Source: Brachynemurus nebulosus
Taxonomy: Eukaryota > Arthropoda > Insecta > Neuroptera > Myrmeleontidae
Reading direction: 5' to 3'
DNA length: 64,000 nt
Assembly: GCA_035578155.1 (NCBI GenBank)
Contig: JAPWDM010000004.1
Span: 57,152,660 to 57,216,659, forward strand
Below, one piece after another: positions 1-11,676 of this stretch (the first letter of the stretch is position 1; each line of letters starts with the position of its first letter). The notes below the pieces were generated by a model. It worked only from the letters and a program-made list of their open reading frames with translations, searched no databases and was not told where the DNA came from. The translations under genes and the position numbers were made by a program.

Positions 1-751
1 ATGATAATCTAAAATATAAATCTATGCCATTAACTAAATATATCTATTTCTTAAACTACAAGTTATCTAAATTTTTTAGTCGCAGACTTTTTTGCTAAAT
101 CCCCAGAAATCTTTTGGAAATCTGAATGAATGCGAAAGTACAAACGACGTTAAATATTTGAATATAAATTATTTTTTACATGTTACACTTAATTATTTTC
201 TTTTATCTATCTAATATAAATTATCTTTTATTTTAATTTAAATAAATTTCCAAAATATATTTATCTTAAATTAATTATACGATTTTTTTTTAAATCTAAA
301 TTTTACCTGCACGCCTACGTTTAATTATTTTCTAATCATTTAAATATAAATTATTTTTCGACTATGTTTAAGTAAATTTCCAAATACATGTTATAGTAAA
401 ATAATACTTATCTTAACAACGAGGTGTTTGTCCTTTTCAACAATACACTTAAATAAAATAATACTTAAACTAATTTTAAAATATAATATATTTTTTGATT
501 TTTTGATGTGTGCGGCCCAAAGGCCACACGAGAAGAGAACTTCTTCCTAACTGTGTGTCTTTTTAATTAGTATCAGTTATTTATTTAGCTATGTAATTTG
601 TTTTGTTAATTATTTTTTTGAAAAATAAATGTTTAATTAAATAATGTACGCACTTGTTATAAAGTCAATTAAATTTCAGATTTCTGCAAACTTGTAATTA
701 GTTTTTACATTGTGCCTAGATATCAATTTGAAACTATAACACTAGATGTCG

Positions 752-753
<2 letters not shown>
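1..753. other. AT-rich DNA, no gene seen
   Basis: Very AT-rich sequence with short homopolymer runs and stops in all frames. I see no coding potential, terminal repeat or RNA signature. Confidence 0.6.

Positions 754-797
<44 letters not shown>
754..797. repeat. (TA)n microsatellite
   Basis: About 22 uninterrupted TA dinucleotides, the first of about a dozen such tracts in the window. The flanks to about 1,080 are AT-rich and hold nothing recognisable. Confidence 0.95.
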
Positions 798-800
<3 letters not shown>

Positions 801-1079
801 GATTTTATTAAATTCTATGATTTGATATATTGAACTGATATTAACTTCAAATGCAAAGTGTTAGATGTCAGTGTTTTGACATTTTTACAAATCGATTAAT
901 TATTAATTAGATTAAAGTTTTATTATCGTTTTCCAAAGTAAATGAAATAAATAACGAGTTGAATTGATTCATCATATGTAGCAATAATTATTGCTACACC
1001 ATTTTAAATTTTTATGTGTATTTTAAATATAATATTTTTAATGGTATATTACGGTTTTTTGTGATAGAAGTAAGTGGAA

Positions 1080-2445
1080 AATGAATGGGAGACCATTGAA
1101 ACCTCATTTTCGGGCAAAGGGCAATGAAATAGTATTGAGGTAATTATAAGGTTAATAATTACCCTTGGCCCGGAAATGAGATTTCAAAGGTAAACTAACC
1201 GAAACTAACCTAACCTAACCTTAACTAACCTCACCATTTGGTTTTTATATCAAAGTAGAAGTATACTGTCAACAGTAACTAAACTAACCTAACCTTCGGG
1301 CAAAGGGTAAGCTTAACGTCACCACCTAATTTTTATATCAAAGTCGAAGTATATTGTCAAAACTAACTAAACTAACCTAACCTTAACTAACCTCACCACC
1401 TAGCTTTTATATCAAAGTCGAAATATATTGTCAAAACTAACTAAACTAACCTAACCTTAACTAACCTCACCACGTAATTTTTATATCAAAGTCGAAGTAT
1501 ATTGTTGAAACTAACTAAACTAACCTCACCACCTAGTTTTTAGGTCATCGACTATTTGATCGTATAAAATAATGTTTCTCAGGTTCAACTTTTCAAATAG
1601 TTTAAAAATTACGTCCAATATACGCTATAAATAGTATATGATATAAAAACTAGGTGGTGAGGATAGTTAAGGATAGGTTAGTTTAGTTAGTTTTGACAAT
1701 ATACTTCGAGTTTGATATACAAGCTAGGTTGTGAGGTTAGTTAGGGTTACCCTTTGCCCGATGGTTAGGTTAGTTAATTTATTTGTGACAATATACTCTG
1801 ACCTTAATATAAAAACTAGATGGTCAGTTTAGATTAAGTTGGGTTAGTTTAGTTAGTTTTGACAATAACTTCGACATTGATATAAAACCTAGATGGTGAG
1901 GTTAGTTAAGGTTAGGTTAGTTTAGTTAGTTTTGACAATATACTTCGACTTTGATATAAAAAATTACGTGGTGAGGTTAGTTAAGGTTACCCTTTGCCCG
2001 AAGGTTAGGTTAGTTTAGTTAATTTTAACAATATACTTCGACTTTGATATAAAAATTAGGTGGTGAGGTTAGTTAAGGTTACCCTTTGCCTGAAGGTTAG
2101 GTTAGTTTACTTAGTGTTGACAATATACTTCGACTTTGATATAAAAACCAGATGGTGAGGTTAGTTAAGGTTAGGTTAGGTTAGTTTCGGTTAGTTTATC
2201 ATTGAAATTTCATTTCCGGGCAAAGGGTAATTAAATAATCTTTAGGTATTTACAAGGCAGGAGCCTCATTTGTAAATAATTACCCTTTGCTCGACGTTTC
2301 AGTAATAAACTAACCAAAACTAACCAAACCTAACCTTAATTAGCCTGACCACCTAGTTTTTATATCAAAGTCCAAGTATATTTTCAAAATCAACTAAACT
2401 AACCTTACCTTACCTAACCTCACTACCTAGTTTTGCGTTAAAAAA
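1080..2445. repeat. Fold-back repeat FB1 with TTAGGT-like internal units
   Basis: Left arm (about 1,190-1,545) has 74-90 bp units containing AACTAACCTAACC and TATATCAAAGTCGAAG. The right arm (about 1,640-2,215) carries the reverse complement of the same units in at least five copies. Both ends hold a motif GGGCAAAGGGTAA and its complement (about 1,110, 1,160, 2,217, 2,287), and copies recur inside (1,309, 1,749, 1,990, 2,075). This is an inverted, internally tandem element with reiterated terminal motifs. No coding sequence is seen. Family not recognised. Confidence 0.8.
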
Positions 2446-2574
2446 TATATTTCCGGTTCGAGTTGCCAAAAATTCATTCAGAGAATACTTTTTAATTTAT
2501 GAGAAATATATTTAAAAAAATTTTGTTCAATTGGGGGTATCCATGAGTATATTTATTTACATCTACTATACTCC

Positions 2575-3000
2575 TTCTTGCTATTTTAGACCTTTAAAAG
2601 TACAACGTCCGGTTCACGTCACCAAGAATCCGCCTAGGCGGTAACTTCTTAAGCCAAAAAGAGTATGTATACCGAATTTCAGCTCAATCGGAGGTAAGCG
2701 ATTATACTACTTTTTGCAACTTTAAACCATCAAAAGTATAACTTCCGGTCCAAGTCACCAAAAATCCGTCTAGGAGGTAACTTCTTGAGCCAGTAAGTGT
2801 ATGTATATCAAATTTGAGCTCAATCGAAGATATACGATTATACTACTTTTTGATACTTTAAACCCTCAAAAGTATAACTTCCGGTCCGCGTCGCCAAAAA
2901 TCCGTCTAAGGAGTAACTTTTTAAGCCAAAGAGCGTGTGTATACCAAATTTCAGCTCAATCGGAGGTATGCGGTTTTCGGAACTCCAGCCATTATCACTT
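2575..3000. repeat. Tandem array of about 137-bp units
   Basis: Three diverged copies begin near 2,602, 2,740 and 2,876, each with AACTTCCGGTCC-like starts and ending in CAGCTCAATCGGAGGTA-like sequence. The reading frame across part of the array (2,801-3,019) is a by-product of the repeat, not a gene. Confidence 0.75.
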
Positions 3001-3225
3001 TACTAATTTGCATTACTAGTCAGAAAGTTAAATTGTTCATTCTGGAAACGCGTTAAAAGGTAATTGAAATTTGTAATAGACAATATTCTGTAATTTTCTG
3101 TATTATATATTATTTCATAATTATTATTTCCATAGTAATGAATATTCATGGCCTATGCAATTAGATTATTGTAACATTTTTTTTTTTAAATACAGACATT
3201 GATAAAAAACAAAGAATAATAAAGA

Positions 3226-4327
3226 TTAAATTTTAATTTTTTTCCATATGCTGCAAAATTTGACTGACCCTATCGACCCTATTACTGGCATTTCGATTTG
3301 TTTGACTTGACCGTCTCCTCGAGTTGCAACGTCTGACGTATTCATAAATACCCAGCAAACAAACAACCTCAACAACCGCTTTCTGAATGCAGGAGTAATG
3401 ACTGGTACAAGTGACCCACGAAAAGTCAACATTCTCTTGAACAATAGTTTTCTTCTTACGTTCTCTGTATGTTGGATTGTTTTTAAATTACATTCCAACA
3501 TACTAAAAAGATCACCGACCGTAATAACCAAACTTTCCGAAGGGAAAAAGTCGTTATTACTTCGGTCATCTTCAAAAAACATACCCAGGTCATTCACGTC
3601 ACCACTTAACACTTCCTTGCATTCTTTGCAATTATTGGTCAAGAGATGTTTGCCAATGAAACTGCTAACATTAACTACTGAGATTATGTTAAAATCACCA
3701 CGTTTTACAGCGTTCGTTGTACTACGCAGTAATTCTAACATACTCTCTTCTAAGCCCATATTAGCGTCATTAACATTTTCTAGGTCATTCTTATCAGACA
3801 TCAAATCTACATTCAAAAATGTGTGTAAACAATCTAAACCGCTCGCATTATCAGCTTCGCAGTTACCTTTAAAGCTACCGCTTGTCAACCTACTAATAAT
3901 TTGAGTTTTTAAAGAGCCCACTTTTGGGCTCCAATTGCGATATTGTTGGGCTGTTATTATTACCCAACCCCGACCGGATTAAGCCAAACAAATTTTCAAT
4001 GGAATCTTGGTTTATATCCCGGGTACGGAGATATCAAAATCTCTTCTTTTTAGAAAGTGTTTGCCTGATTCCAATGATCGCCTTGATCGTCCTTATCCAT
4101 CCATCCTCGCATTTTGGACGGATGAACAAGGATGGATCTTCGACAACATGGTCACTTTCAATTCTGACAAGTTTCCATTCATCAATGGTTTCCATTATTT
4201 TTTGCCAAAATTGCAAATGACCAGAAGTATTGGTAAGGCGACCACGGAGTGGCTTTTCGTCTGGGGGATACTCCATACCCCCGTTTAAGCTGTCGAATAA
4301 TTCATCGACCTGACTGACAAACATCAC
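3226..4327 (-). pseudogene. P-like transposase C-terminal exon region
   Basis: Downstream exon of the P-like pseudogene. Codons from 4,327 read VDELFDSLNGG through GIRQTLSKKKRF. The frame then shifts near 4,033 to give QDSIENLFGLIR, a C-terminal signature of P and THAP9 transposases, and shifts again near 3,925 into a 231-codon stretch ending at 3,226. That tail has a CKECKE cysteine pair. Confidence 0.78.
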
Positions 4328-4358
4328 AGTGGCTAGTGCTCAATGCGGCAGAAAATCT

Positions 4359-4531
4359 GAAATAATTAAAAAACATAAAATTAATATTACTATTTAAAAA
4401 AAAATAGGTTTACTTTTATTTTATCATTAAAGTGTCTAGGAGGGCTCATTAACCTCTACGTTTTTACTTGAAATAGTGTTCTAAATGGAAGCAAAGTTGT
4501 GAATAATACAAGTATTGATTTTGAACTTACT
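4359..4531 (-). other. Intron in P-like transposase pseudogene
   Basis: On the minus strand a donor GTAAGT follows the codons for AICAM (about 4,531), and a pyrimidine-rich TTATTTCAG acceptor lies near 4,359. Joining these exons keeps one frame into VMFVSQVDELFDSLNG, interrupted only by a TGA eight codons after the junction. A CGA to TGA change at a CpG would explain that stop. Coordinates are accurate to a few bases. Confidence 0.75.
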
Positions 4532-4623
4532 CATGGCACAAATGGCGCTTATTCCTGTGGCTACGGCCTGAGAAAAAAAATGGGGTGCCAACTTCACCTT
4601 CATTTTGGCTTTCATGACCGGGT

Positions 4624-4980
4624 TCAAGTGAGCGTCGATAATTTTTTCATGGAACGAATATGGCGAAATCGCATTACTTCTTTCTCATTTTCATCATTCC
4701 ATTTTGCGGTCGCGATTTGCTCCACACCCGCTAAAGTGACCTTTAATTGAACATTATATTTCAAAAACATGTTTCTGGTACACTTTAGGAGATGTGGAGG
4801 ATCTAAAACAGTTTGAATTATTTTACCATTATATGAAAAATTCGGCTCTGGCGTGGTAGCACCTAATATTTCCAAAGCCCGTATATTTCCTGGACCCAAG
4901 TCACAAACCGTCGCAACAACGTTTAAGTTAATTGAGTCCAGGGCATCAATGGCTTCACAAATAATTGGTGCTAAATCCAC
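4624..4980 (-). pseudogene. P-like transposase fragment: RNase H core and start of insertion domain
   Basis: 118 codons holding ICEAIDALDSINLNVVATVCD and DPPHLLKCTRNMFL, the expected continuation of the catalytic domain in P/THAP9 transposases. Reading continues through about 4,600 in another frame (KMKVKLAPHF ... ATGISAICAM) up to the donor site of the intron at 4,359-4,531. Confidence 0.82.
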
Positions 4981-4985
4981 ACCTG

Positions 4986-5642
4986 TTATACCCCTGTTAA
5001 AAAGTAATATGCGATGGGCTGCTTATACTTTCTACGCAGCCCCTGTACCATGAAGACTAAGGCATTTGATGCAATTTCATTGCGCCGACGCCCATTTCCA
5101 AAGTCATGAAAGCCCTCAATCGTGTCGTTGGCAATATTATAATCTAAATGTGGCCGTATCGCCATTTCGTCAAAAAGTAAGCAAAAGACTCTATTTTCTT
5201 TTTTCAGGTTGGATATAGATTTGGATAACTGGTTTAACATGAGATGGTTTATACCAGGGGCAAATGGGGTATTTTTTAGGTGTGATTGGAGAGTATTTGG
5301 GCAAGGGAAAGGCATAAATTTTCTTAAAAGATTGTAGAATTTGGGAGATATTTTAAAAAGAGCTAGAGCTGTTGCTTTGTCGGATGCTGTCCATCTTCGG
5401 CCATGAATGTTCCTCTTAGCATTCTTTAATTGAGACTGCATGAGTCGTTTCGCCATATCGGACAGCCCATTAAACAAATCTTGTACCACGGGATTATTGT
5501 CAATTGTAAGTAAATCTTTAATATTTTTGTTTTTGCGCGTAATTAATTTCCTCACTCTACGTAACTTATCTTTCGCCTTTGTCAGCTTACTTCTAATACT
5601 TTTAACTTTTTTTAAAACGAAATTTGAAGTGGAATGACTCAA
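4986..5642 (-). pseudogene. P-like transposase fragment: coiled coil and start of catalytic domain
   Basis: Open stretch of 218 codons. A lysine-rich, probably coiled-coil N-terminal part (residues about 10-50) is followed by a DNA-binding-like helical segment (RRWTASDKATALALFKISPKFYN), then the first catalytic Asp in LFDEMAI. It ends at a stop after YYFLTGV. The next fragment continues the family sequence in another frame, so a 1-2 nt indel near 4,985 separates them. Confidence 0.85.
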
Positions 5643-5981
5643 TGTAGTAGGAATAGATTCGAAAGGGACACTGAAAGTAACGCCAGTAGATATACTTGGA
5701 ACAGGATGACTCGTTACACTGCATTTGGTATCAGAAGAAGTGGGGATATTTCAAGAACTGAAAGTGCTAGGTGTTGGATTAAAAGGGACTGTATGAGTAA
5801 TAGTAGCTGGAACAGGATTGATAGGAGCGTCATCCTGGGGAGGAACAGGATTGTTAACAGGAGACGGTTCAGCCCACCGGAATAAATTCCTGATAATAAC
5901 GGAATTGTACATTGAGTCGGCAAAGTGAAGCCGACAAAGCGAACGATTCTTAGAAGCGTATATTGGGCATATTTCCCCCAT

Positions 5982-6890
5982 TCTAAGGATGGTTAGCCGT
6001 CGTCTACACCTATTTAATAAAAATTATATTAAAATTTTGAAAAAATGTTTTTACTATGCTTTAAATGTTTAAATGATAGGATGCAAGTAAAACGTGAATT
6101 TTTTTTAATATATTTGATTTAAGAAATTTAATTACCAGTACGTACTATCAGTTATACTGAAGTTACTAAATATTGAGATGTTAAATTGAAAATATAGTAC
6201 ATGCAAGGCATTTCAAAAATTTACATTTTATTTAAATTGATAATAAATGCTGTGGTCCTTAACCTTTTGCCTTTAAAGAATTAATTTAACTGTTAAAATA
6301 ATATTAAACGGAATATCTTTATTGATACGCTGAACTGTTCAAATACGTATTCGCATCTTTGGTCGATTTTTGCAGTATTGGTTAAGAACCACTAATTGTA
6401 AGTTTAGTTTTTATAGTTACCATAGTTACCTTTCAAAATCACGAGGGAAGACGTGCAACTTCTCACCCGCTGCTCTCGGGGTTTTATAAACAACGCATTT
6501 TCGTGCAACCATGATGAAATCTAGAACGAGAAATTCGTTAATTATTAATCGTTAATTATCTACGTAATATAATTCAGTATACTGATTTTCGCTTAAACTG
6601 AGTACGTAATAGGAATTGATTTTAATAAAATTTAATTACGCTCTTCAACATTCATACTGCTAAATATTTTTTCATTGTGTCATAGGAGAATTATTTATTG
6701 TATGAATTTACTTATTTTTAAGTAAAAATTGCTATTTTCTTTCATCTTCTTTCATAATGAAACTGTAACCAGACCGTTTCTGTACATGGAATATTTTTTG
6801 AAAATTGTACTGGTACTGTAAATAGTCATCAATGTGTAGCTATAAAAACAGCGATTTTTAAAATTTTTGCCTATCTATCTGTTCACGCAT
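5982..6890. other. No gene seen
   Basis: AT-rich sequence with no ORF of note, no clear repeat structure and no RNA signature. Confidence 0.5.
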
Positions 6891-7190
6891 AACACAAAAA
6901 TTACTGGACCGCTTTTAATGAAATTTGGTGTGGTGATAACTTATTACCTGGATCTAAGATAATTTTTACTCCGGGAAAATATCTCATTCCCATGGGAAAA
7001 TAGAAAAACCATTTTGAGCATGTGCTTGTGGACACATTACGCAAAAACCATTGAACGTATTTTGATGAAATTTGATCTGGTGTTAACTTGTTACCTGGGT
7101 CAACATATAAGATTATTATTACAATAGAATATCTCCTTCCCACGAGAAAATAGGAAAATCATTTTGAGCAAGTGCATGCGTTACGCAAGA
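6891..7190. repeat. Two-and-a-bit tandem units of about 135 bp
   Basis: Units at about 6,891-7,023 and 7,036-7,174 share ATGAAATTTG, CTTRTTACCTGG and AACCATTTTGAGCA. A third copy starts at about 7,180 (GTTACGCAAGAACTATTG). The phrase resembles dispersed insect repeats, but I cannot name the family. Confidence 0.65.
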
Positions 7191-7234
7191 ACTATTGTTC
7201 TATACAAGTTGTTTATAATTATTACACCTATATA

Positions 7235-7448
7235 CAAGGCCGGATTTACACTACGAGCACGCGGGACACTGGACCCGGGCGACAAAATTTGGAACACACG
7301 TGTGATAATTTTTTTGGTCATTACTTAATTTTTGATAAGAAAAGGTAAAATAGCGGTAAAGTTTAAAAGAATTTTTTTTTTTAAATTTTTGTCAGGGCAG
7401 GCATTTTTTACAGCGCCTCGGGCGGCACTCAGGGTAAATTCGACCCTG
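7235..7448. mobile_element. hAT-type MITE, 214 bp
   Basis: Ends CAAGGCCGGATTTAC and GTAAATTCGACCCTG form an imperfect terminal inverted repeat typical of hAT MITEs. Flanking octamers CCTATATA (left) and CTTATGTA (right) match at 6 of 8 positions, consistent with an aged 8-bp target duplication. No coding content. Confidence 0.7.
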
Positions 7449-7456
7449 CTTATGTA

Positions 7457-8013
7457 CTTCTCATTGATTTCATCGACGCCGCGGGGACAGCTAGTTCATA
7501 ATAAATGTATTTTATTTTATTTACGTATTTACTTACATTTTAGTGCTAATCTACCAGACTAGACGCTCCAAGAGGATCTGAGGGGACGCTGAGGGGATTT
7601 GAACGATCTAAAGAAAAAATTTTGTGATTATATTTATGATTATTGATACGACAGCATGGAAATTGAAATAAAATTTAATAATTGGAAAAGATAATTTATT
7701 TTAAATTAAGTTATTGACTTAATACACTATGTTTTTCTACTGGTGCCATTTTGTTAATTTTTCTTTTTGGAACGTTTTTTGTTAATAATTTTAATATAAA
7801 CCAAGGATTTATGCAAGTGTATAATCATATTAGAATTTACAAAAAAGCCAAATTATGACAAGCCAAATTGTAAAACAAATTTGTTTTAATCTTTTAAAAA
7901 AAGTTACAGTTTCAAAAATTTTAGTCACGAAATAATAAAATATAATACTTACAATGAATATAATTTTTAAAAAATAACACTATCAATACAACACTAAACT
8001 AAAATAATAAAAG
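7457..8013. other. No gene seen
   Basis: AT-rich. One short GGGGACGCTGAGGGGAT-like duplication lies near 7,585. No other structure was recognised. Confidence 0.45.
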
Positions 8014-8015
8014 TA

Positions 8016-8820
8016 CACGGAGAGAAAATTCCTATAAAAATTACTGTGTTCAGCACTACAATCGACGGGTAAAAGGCGAACATATTCAATTCTGTAAGGT
8101 AAAAATATAAAGATTATAATTAATCATAAAAAATTTAAAGGATGGAATGTTCTTTTCGTAATATTATCTCCGTAAAATTTGTAAAACAGCACAGTAAAAA
8201 GTTCCATTACCGACAAAAAAATAATTTTTAATTGTTTTTATTAAAAAAATTACCATGCTAACATGCCAATAATAGAAAGAAAAAAAACAGAAAGAAAGTT
8301 GATTGTGTTGGGAACGCTGTAATGAAATGTACCTCATTCAGCGAGTTACATGCGAACCATAGGTGTGGACTGTGGAAGAAACTTTGTCAGACAGTTCGCA
8401 CCAAGCACCTTGATTTATCAGACTGTGTTACAAGCAGCTAGCACAGCTAGTAGTCAGTTTCTTTTATACTCTCTTAGGACGATGTCATCGTTTAATTCAT
8501 CTTTTTGTTATTTACCTATCTTCAGTATATGTATTAGAATATATTGTTGGCAATCATTTTTGTATACATGTTTTTACAGGTACAGTGCAACCAACATAAG
8601 GTCGTGAGTCAGATGCGCAAATGAAAGAGTACGACAACAAGAATTAAACTATAATATATATGCATAAGAGTGTGATAAAAGTTGTGTTAGCACCACATTA
8701 AATTTTACCATGCTAGCACATATTTTTTATTTTGGTCGTCGATCGCGCACGGATTATAGGGGAGCATGGTAATTTTTCTGAAATTTTCTCTACAAAAATT
8801 ATAGGATTTTTCTCTCCGTG
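8016..8820. mobile_element. TIR transposon, non-autonomous, 805 bp
   Basis: Left end CACGGAGAGAAAATTCCTAT and the inverted right end (ATAGGATTTTTCTCTCCGTG) match over about 20 bp with one mismatch, and TA lies outside both ends (8,014-8,015 and 8,821-8,822). A motif TACCATGCTARCA recurs near 8,251 and 8,708. No transposase is encoded; the plus-strand frame at 8,350-8,607 has no family motif. Superfamily unresolved (TA target suggests Tc1/mariner/pogo type). Confidence 0.75.
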
Positions 8821-8822
8821 TA

Positions 8823-9947
8823 TATAAGAAAGAAAAGCATAAAAAACAAAAGCTCACTATAAAATCTACACTTAAAAATTTGAGCTTTCGAACCAATTTA
8901 AACCAATTTGAATAAGTAAACAATATTGAAAAACAGCACAATATAGGCAAACTGTATTATAAGTTTTTATAAATCAAAACAAATTGTGAAAAATGAATGT
9001 TGAATTAATCAATTAAAAATTTAGATTTAGAAAATTAATCTAAACTGATAATATTGTTATTTACACAAAAGTATTGTGTACTTATAAGAACTATATGAAG
9101 AATTAAAGGAGTACAAATATAGTTATATTAAAACAATATGTCGATTTATATTAAAAAACAAAAATATTATTAGGACAATTTGAGTACTGAAAAAAATGTA
9201 ATATAGGATTATCAGATAGAATGTATAAATAAACAAAAAAAACAACCAGTTTTTTTTTATTGATCTTTTATTTTACGAAATCATATAGCAATAGGAAATA
9301 TTTTATTATACATAATAGCAACATAATCCATTACAAATCGGTTATGCATATATTGTTTTTAATATTCATATTGTAATGAAAATGAAATTATATAGATTTA
9401 ATGACACATAATGTCTCAAATCGTTTTATTTAATGCTCGTCCAGTACATGAAAATGAATCCGACCTAAAAAAATATTATTTACATTATATTTGAATTAAA
9501 AATAAATAAATAAATAACAATAGCTAAAACTTACTAAAACATCTTTGAAGAAAATATTAAGTTATAAATTATTGAGTTAAAACATAACCACAAATAAACA
9601 CGTGTACATATTTTTGTGATTTTTGTTTACAAAATTAAATGTTTGATAGCTGTTTTTAAAAACGCGTGTGATTGGCTTATAATATACTTAATTAATTTTA
9701 ACACCAGGTAGCGCATGAATTCTACTAAAAATGAACAAGTACAAAATGTTCCAGTTTTGTCTTCGACCATACATCTTATGCTAGTATATAACCTCCCAAA
9801 ATATTTGTTACTTCTATTGAGAGTTCCTGTATAGACTTTTAGACGCGGGGTTCATTTCATGGCGTTGTTCGGGAGGAAAGAAAACCAGTGGCAGCCTTGC
9901 GTACGTATTTAGTTCTAAGGGAATGCTTTGCAGCGTTAATTAATTTC
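8823..9947. other. No gene seen
   Basis: AT-rich spacer between two MITEs without recognisable coding or repeat structure. Confidence 0.45.
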
Positions 9948-9950
9948 TTA

Positions 9951-10305
9951 AGGGCCCCATACACGATGAGATCTGTCTGTGACTGTCTCGGTATCACTGT
10001 ATCAGTATCAGCAAGTATCAGCTGGTATCGTGCTTGTCTCAAGTATCGTGGTAACTATGGTTGCATTTTTATTTTGACAGCTAATAAAGTAAATAACTGT
10101 TATTTATTCGAATAATCATGTCTGCAGATAGAGATTTTTGGGAAGATTTTATTAATATGTGTAAATTATACCCATGTCTACGGGATTCAAAATGTCTAAA
10201 TAGGATTCAAGATTCTAAATAAACATGATACAAATCTCAGATATATGTATAGCTATTTGTATCGATACGAGGCATCGATACAGATCTGACCGTGTATGGG
10301 GCCCT
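9951..10305 (+). mobile_element. PIF/Harbinger-type MITE, 355 bp
   Basis: Terminal inverted repeats start AGGGCCCCATACACG and extend to an AGATCTGT shared by both ends (about 26 bp, few mismatches). TTA lies outside each end (9,948-9,950 and 10,306-10,308), the target duplication expected for PIF/Harbinger. The element encloses a small MADF-like reading frame, so it appears derived from the accessory gene part of an autonomous Harbinger. Confidence 0.85.
10118..10222 (+). pseudogene. Truncated MADF/Myb-like protein start in Harbinger MITE
   Basis: A 34-codon frame begins MSADRDFWEDFINMCKLYPC. The pattern of aromatic and acidic residues then FIxxxKxYPCL resembles the start of MADF domains, which occur in the DNA-binding accessory protein of PIF/Harbinger elements. 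It stops after codon 34, so only a stub remains. Confidence 0.5.
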
Positions 10306-10308
10306 TTA

Positions 10309-10890
10309 GGCTTTTTTCATGAATTAATAAATGGCAGCTTTGTAGCGTAATGATATGCACCAGTATCTAATATTGATTCCGCCAGTATCATCATGAAAAT
10401 GTACGTAAACGACGTGGCACGAGGAAAAATATACTACGTGACTGTGCGCGAACAAAAATATTATGATAATTTTTATTTTCATGATTGTGTATGAGCTTTT
10501 CAAATCGACTGTGAGTGCGAGTGACCGTGAAGGGAAAAGTACTCACGACAACATCTCTACGTACATTCAGGTTACCTCACTATATTCAAAATATACTAAT
10601 TGACATGGTATTAGTTGTCCAGCAAATTATTACTTCTTGTAATTTTTATTACTTAACTTTATAGCTGTAATCTGCGTTCCATCCACGTAAAATTATCTGA
10701 ATTATGAGTCAATTTTCTTTTCACTGAGATATTCCGATTTAATGTACAAAATTCTGTACAAATTATTATAGTACTGGATTCTGTTCGATAAATGACTCTA
10801 AATTAACCATTTTCATATTTCAACAGCAAGGTTAATTTCCGTACCATAAGATTTGTATAGATATCCATACCAGTAGTTTTAGAAATATTT
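10309..10890. other. No gene seen
   Basis: Mixed-composition spacer. No ORF, inverted repeat or RNA signature was recognised. Confidence 0.4.
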
Positions 10891-10899
10891 AGATATTTT

Positions 10900-11330
10900 T
10901 TTAGATTTTAAACCCTTCAGGGCCCCAAAGCCCTGGGAGAAAACTTTAGTTTTACTTTCATCTTTTCTGGAAATCTCAATATGTATTTGGGCAATATTTA
11001 TTCAGCTTTTTAATTAGGGCTCTATTTGACAACACTGACGGGCAATTTTGACCACACGCTTATTTAAATCTAATATTCTAAAATTATGTACAAAATAAGT
11101 TCCTATTAACCTGACTTTCATTTTTTTTAGCATTTCGGTACCATTTGAGTAAAATTTGATCAAGATCTATCCAGTTGTTTATTTAGAGTTATTTTGGGGC
11201 CCTAGATTCAGTTTTAATACAACGCCTACTTTTTCAGAATTTCAATAGTATCTCAGCAAAACTTGCTAAAGATTCGTCCGTAGTCGTTTACTTTAGACTC
11301 TTTTTGGGGCCCTGAGGTATCCTGTTGGAT
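10900..11330. repeat. Degenerate tandem repeat around GGGGCCCT
   Basis: TTTTGGGGCCCT occurs near 11,194 and 11,304, with the related CAGGGCCCCAAAG near 10,919. Intervening text AGYAAAAYTTGMTMAAGATY is shared by the last units, giving a period of about 110 bp. Non-coding. Confidence 0.55.
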
Positions 11331-11574
11331 AATTTTAATTTAACTCGATTCGTACGTTAATTTTTTTACAGCCATTTTCATTATTTTTTGAATATCTTCT
11401 ACTGTTTTCTTCAAACAATTGAGTATGGATAAGTAAGTCCATATTTCATTTTTAGTCGAATTTTCTCCGAAAAATTAGACTTATACAGTCTATACGATAA
11501 GAGCTGCGAGAGGCGAGAGTAGGGGCGCTATCCGTTTTCGGACCCGTAGAACACGAATATGTAGAAAAAAAATG

Positions 11575-11676
<102 letters not shown>

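Larger units (their letters stand above)
3226..5981 (-). pseudogene. P-element-like (THAP9-type) transposase, decayed
   Basis: Remnant of a P-superfamily transposase on the minus strand. In order from the 5' side: end of a THAP zinc finger (motif SLCRLHF, about 5,930), a proline-rich linker, the start of the RNase H-like catalytic fold (LFDEMAIRPHLDYN, about 5,150) with the family phrase GLRRKYKQPIAYYF, then VVATVCDLG and DPPHLLKCTRN (4,790-4,930). The insertion-domain phrase KMKVKLAPHF (about 4,590) follows, then VDELFDSLNG (about 4,310), QDSIENLFGLIR (3,971-4,011) and a Cys-rich tail (NNCKECKE, about 3,620). Frameshifts occur near 4,985, 4,033 and 3,925, and one in-frame TGA lies just after the intron. 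P-type transposases cut and paste DNA by a GTP-dependent reaction; this copy cannot make a full protein. Terminal repeats were not found. Confidence 0.88.

Noticed and set aside
1190..2420. True telomere (TTAGG)n
   Set aside because: TTAGG-like heptads are interrupted by fixed unique phrases and inverted about a centre; there is no uniform 5-bp array.
3398..3904. 168-codon plus-strand frame
   Set aside because: Antisense to the P-like transposase C-terminal region, which carries the family motifs on the other strand.
8350..8607. 85-codon plus-strand frame
   Set aside because: Lies inside a non-autonomous TIR element, with composition and motifs unlike any transposase.
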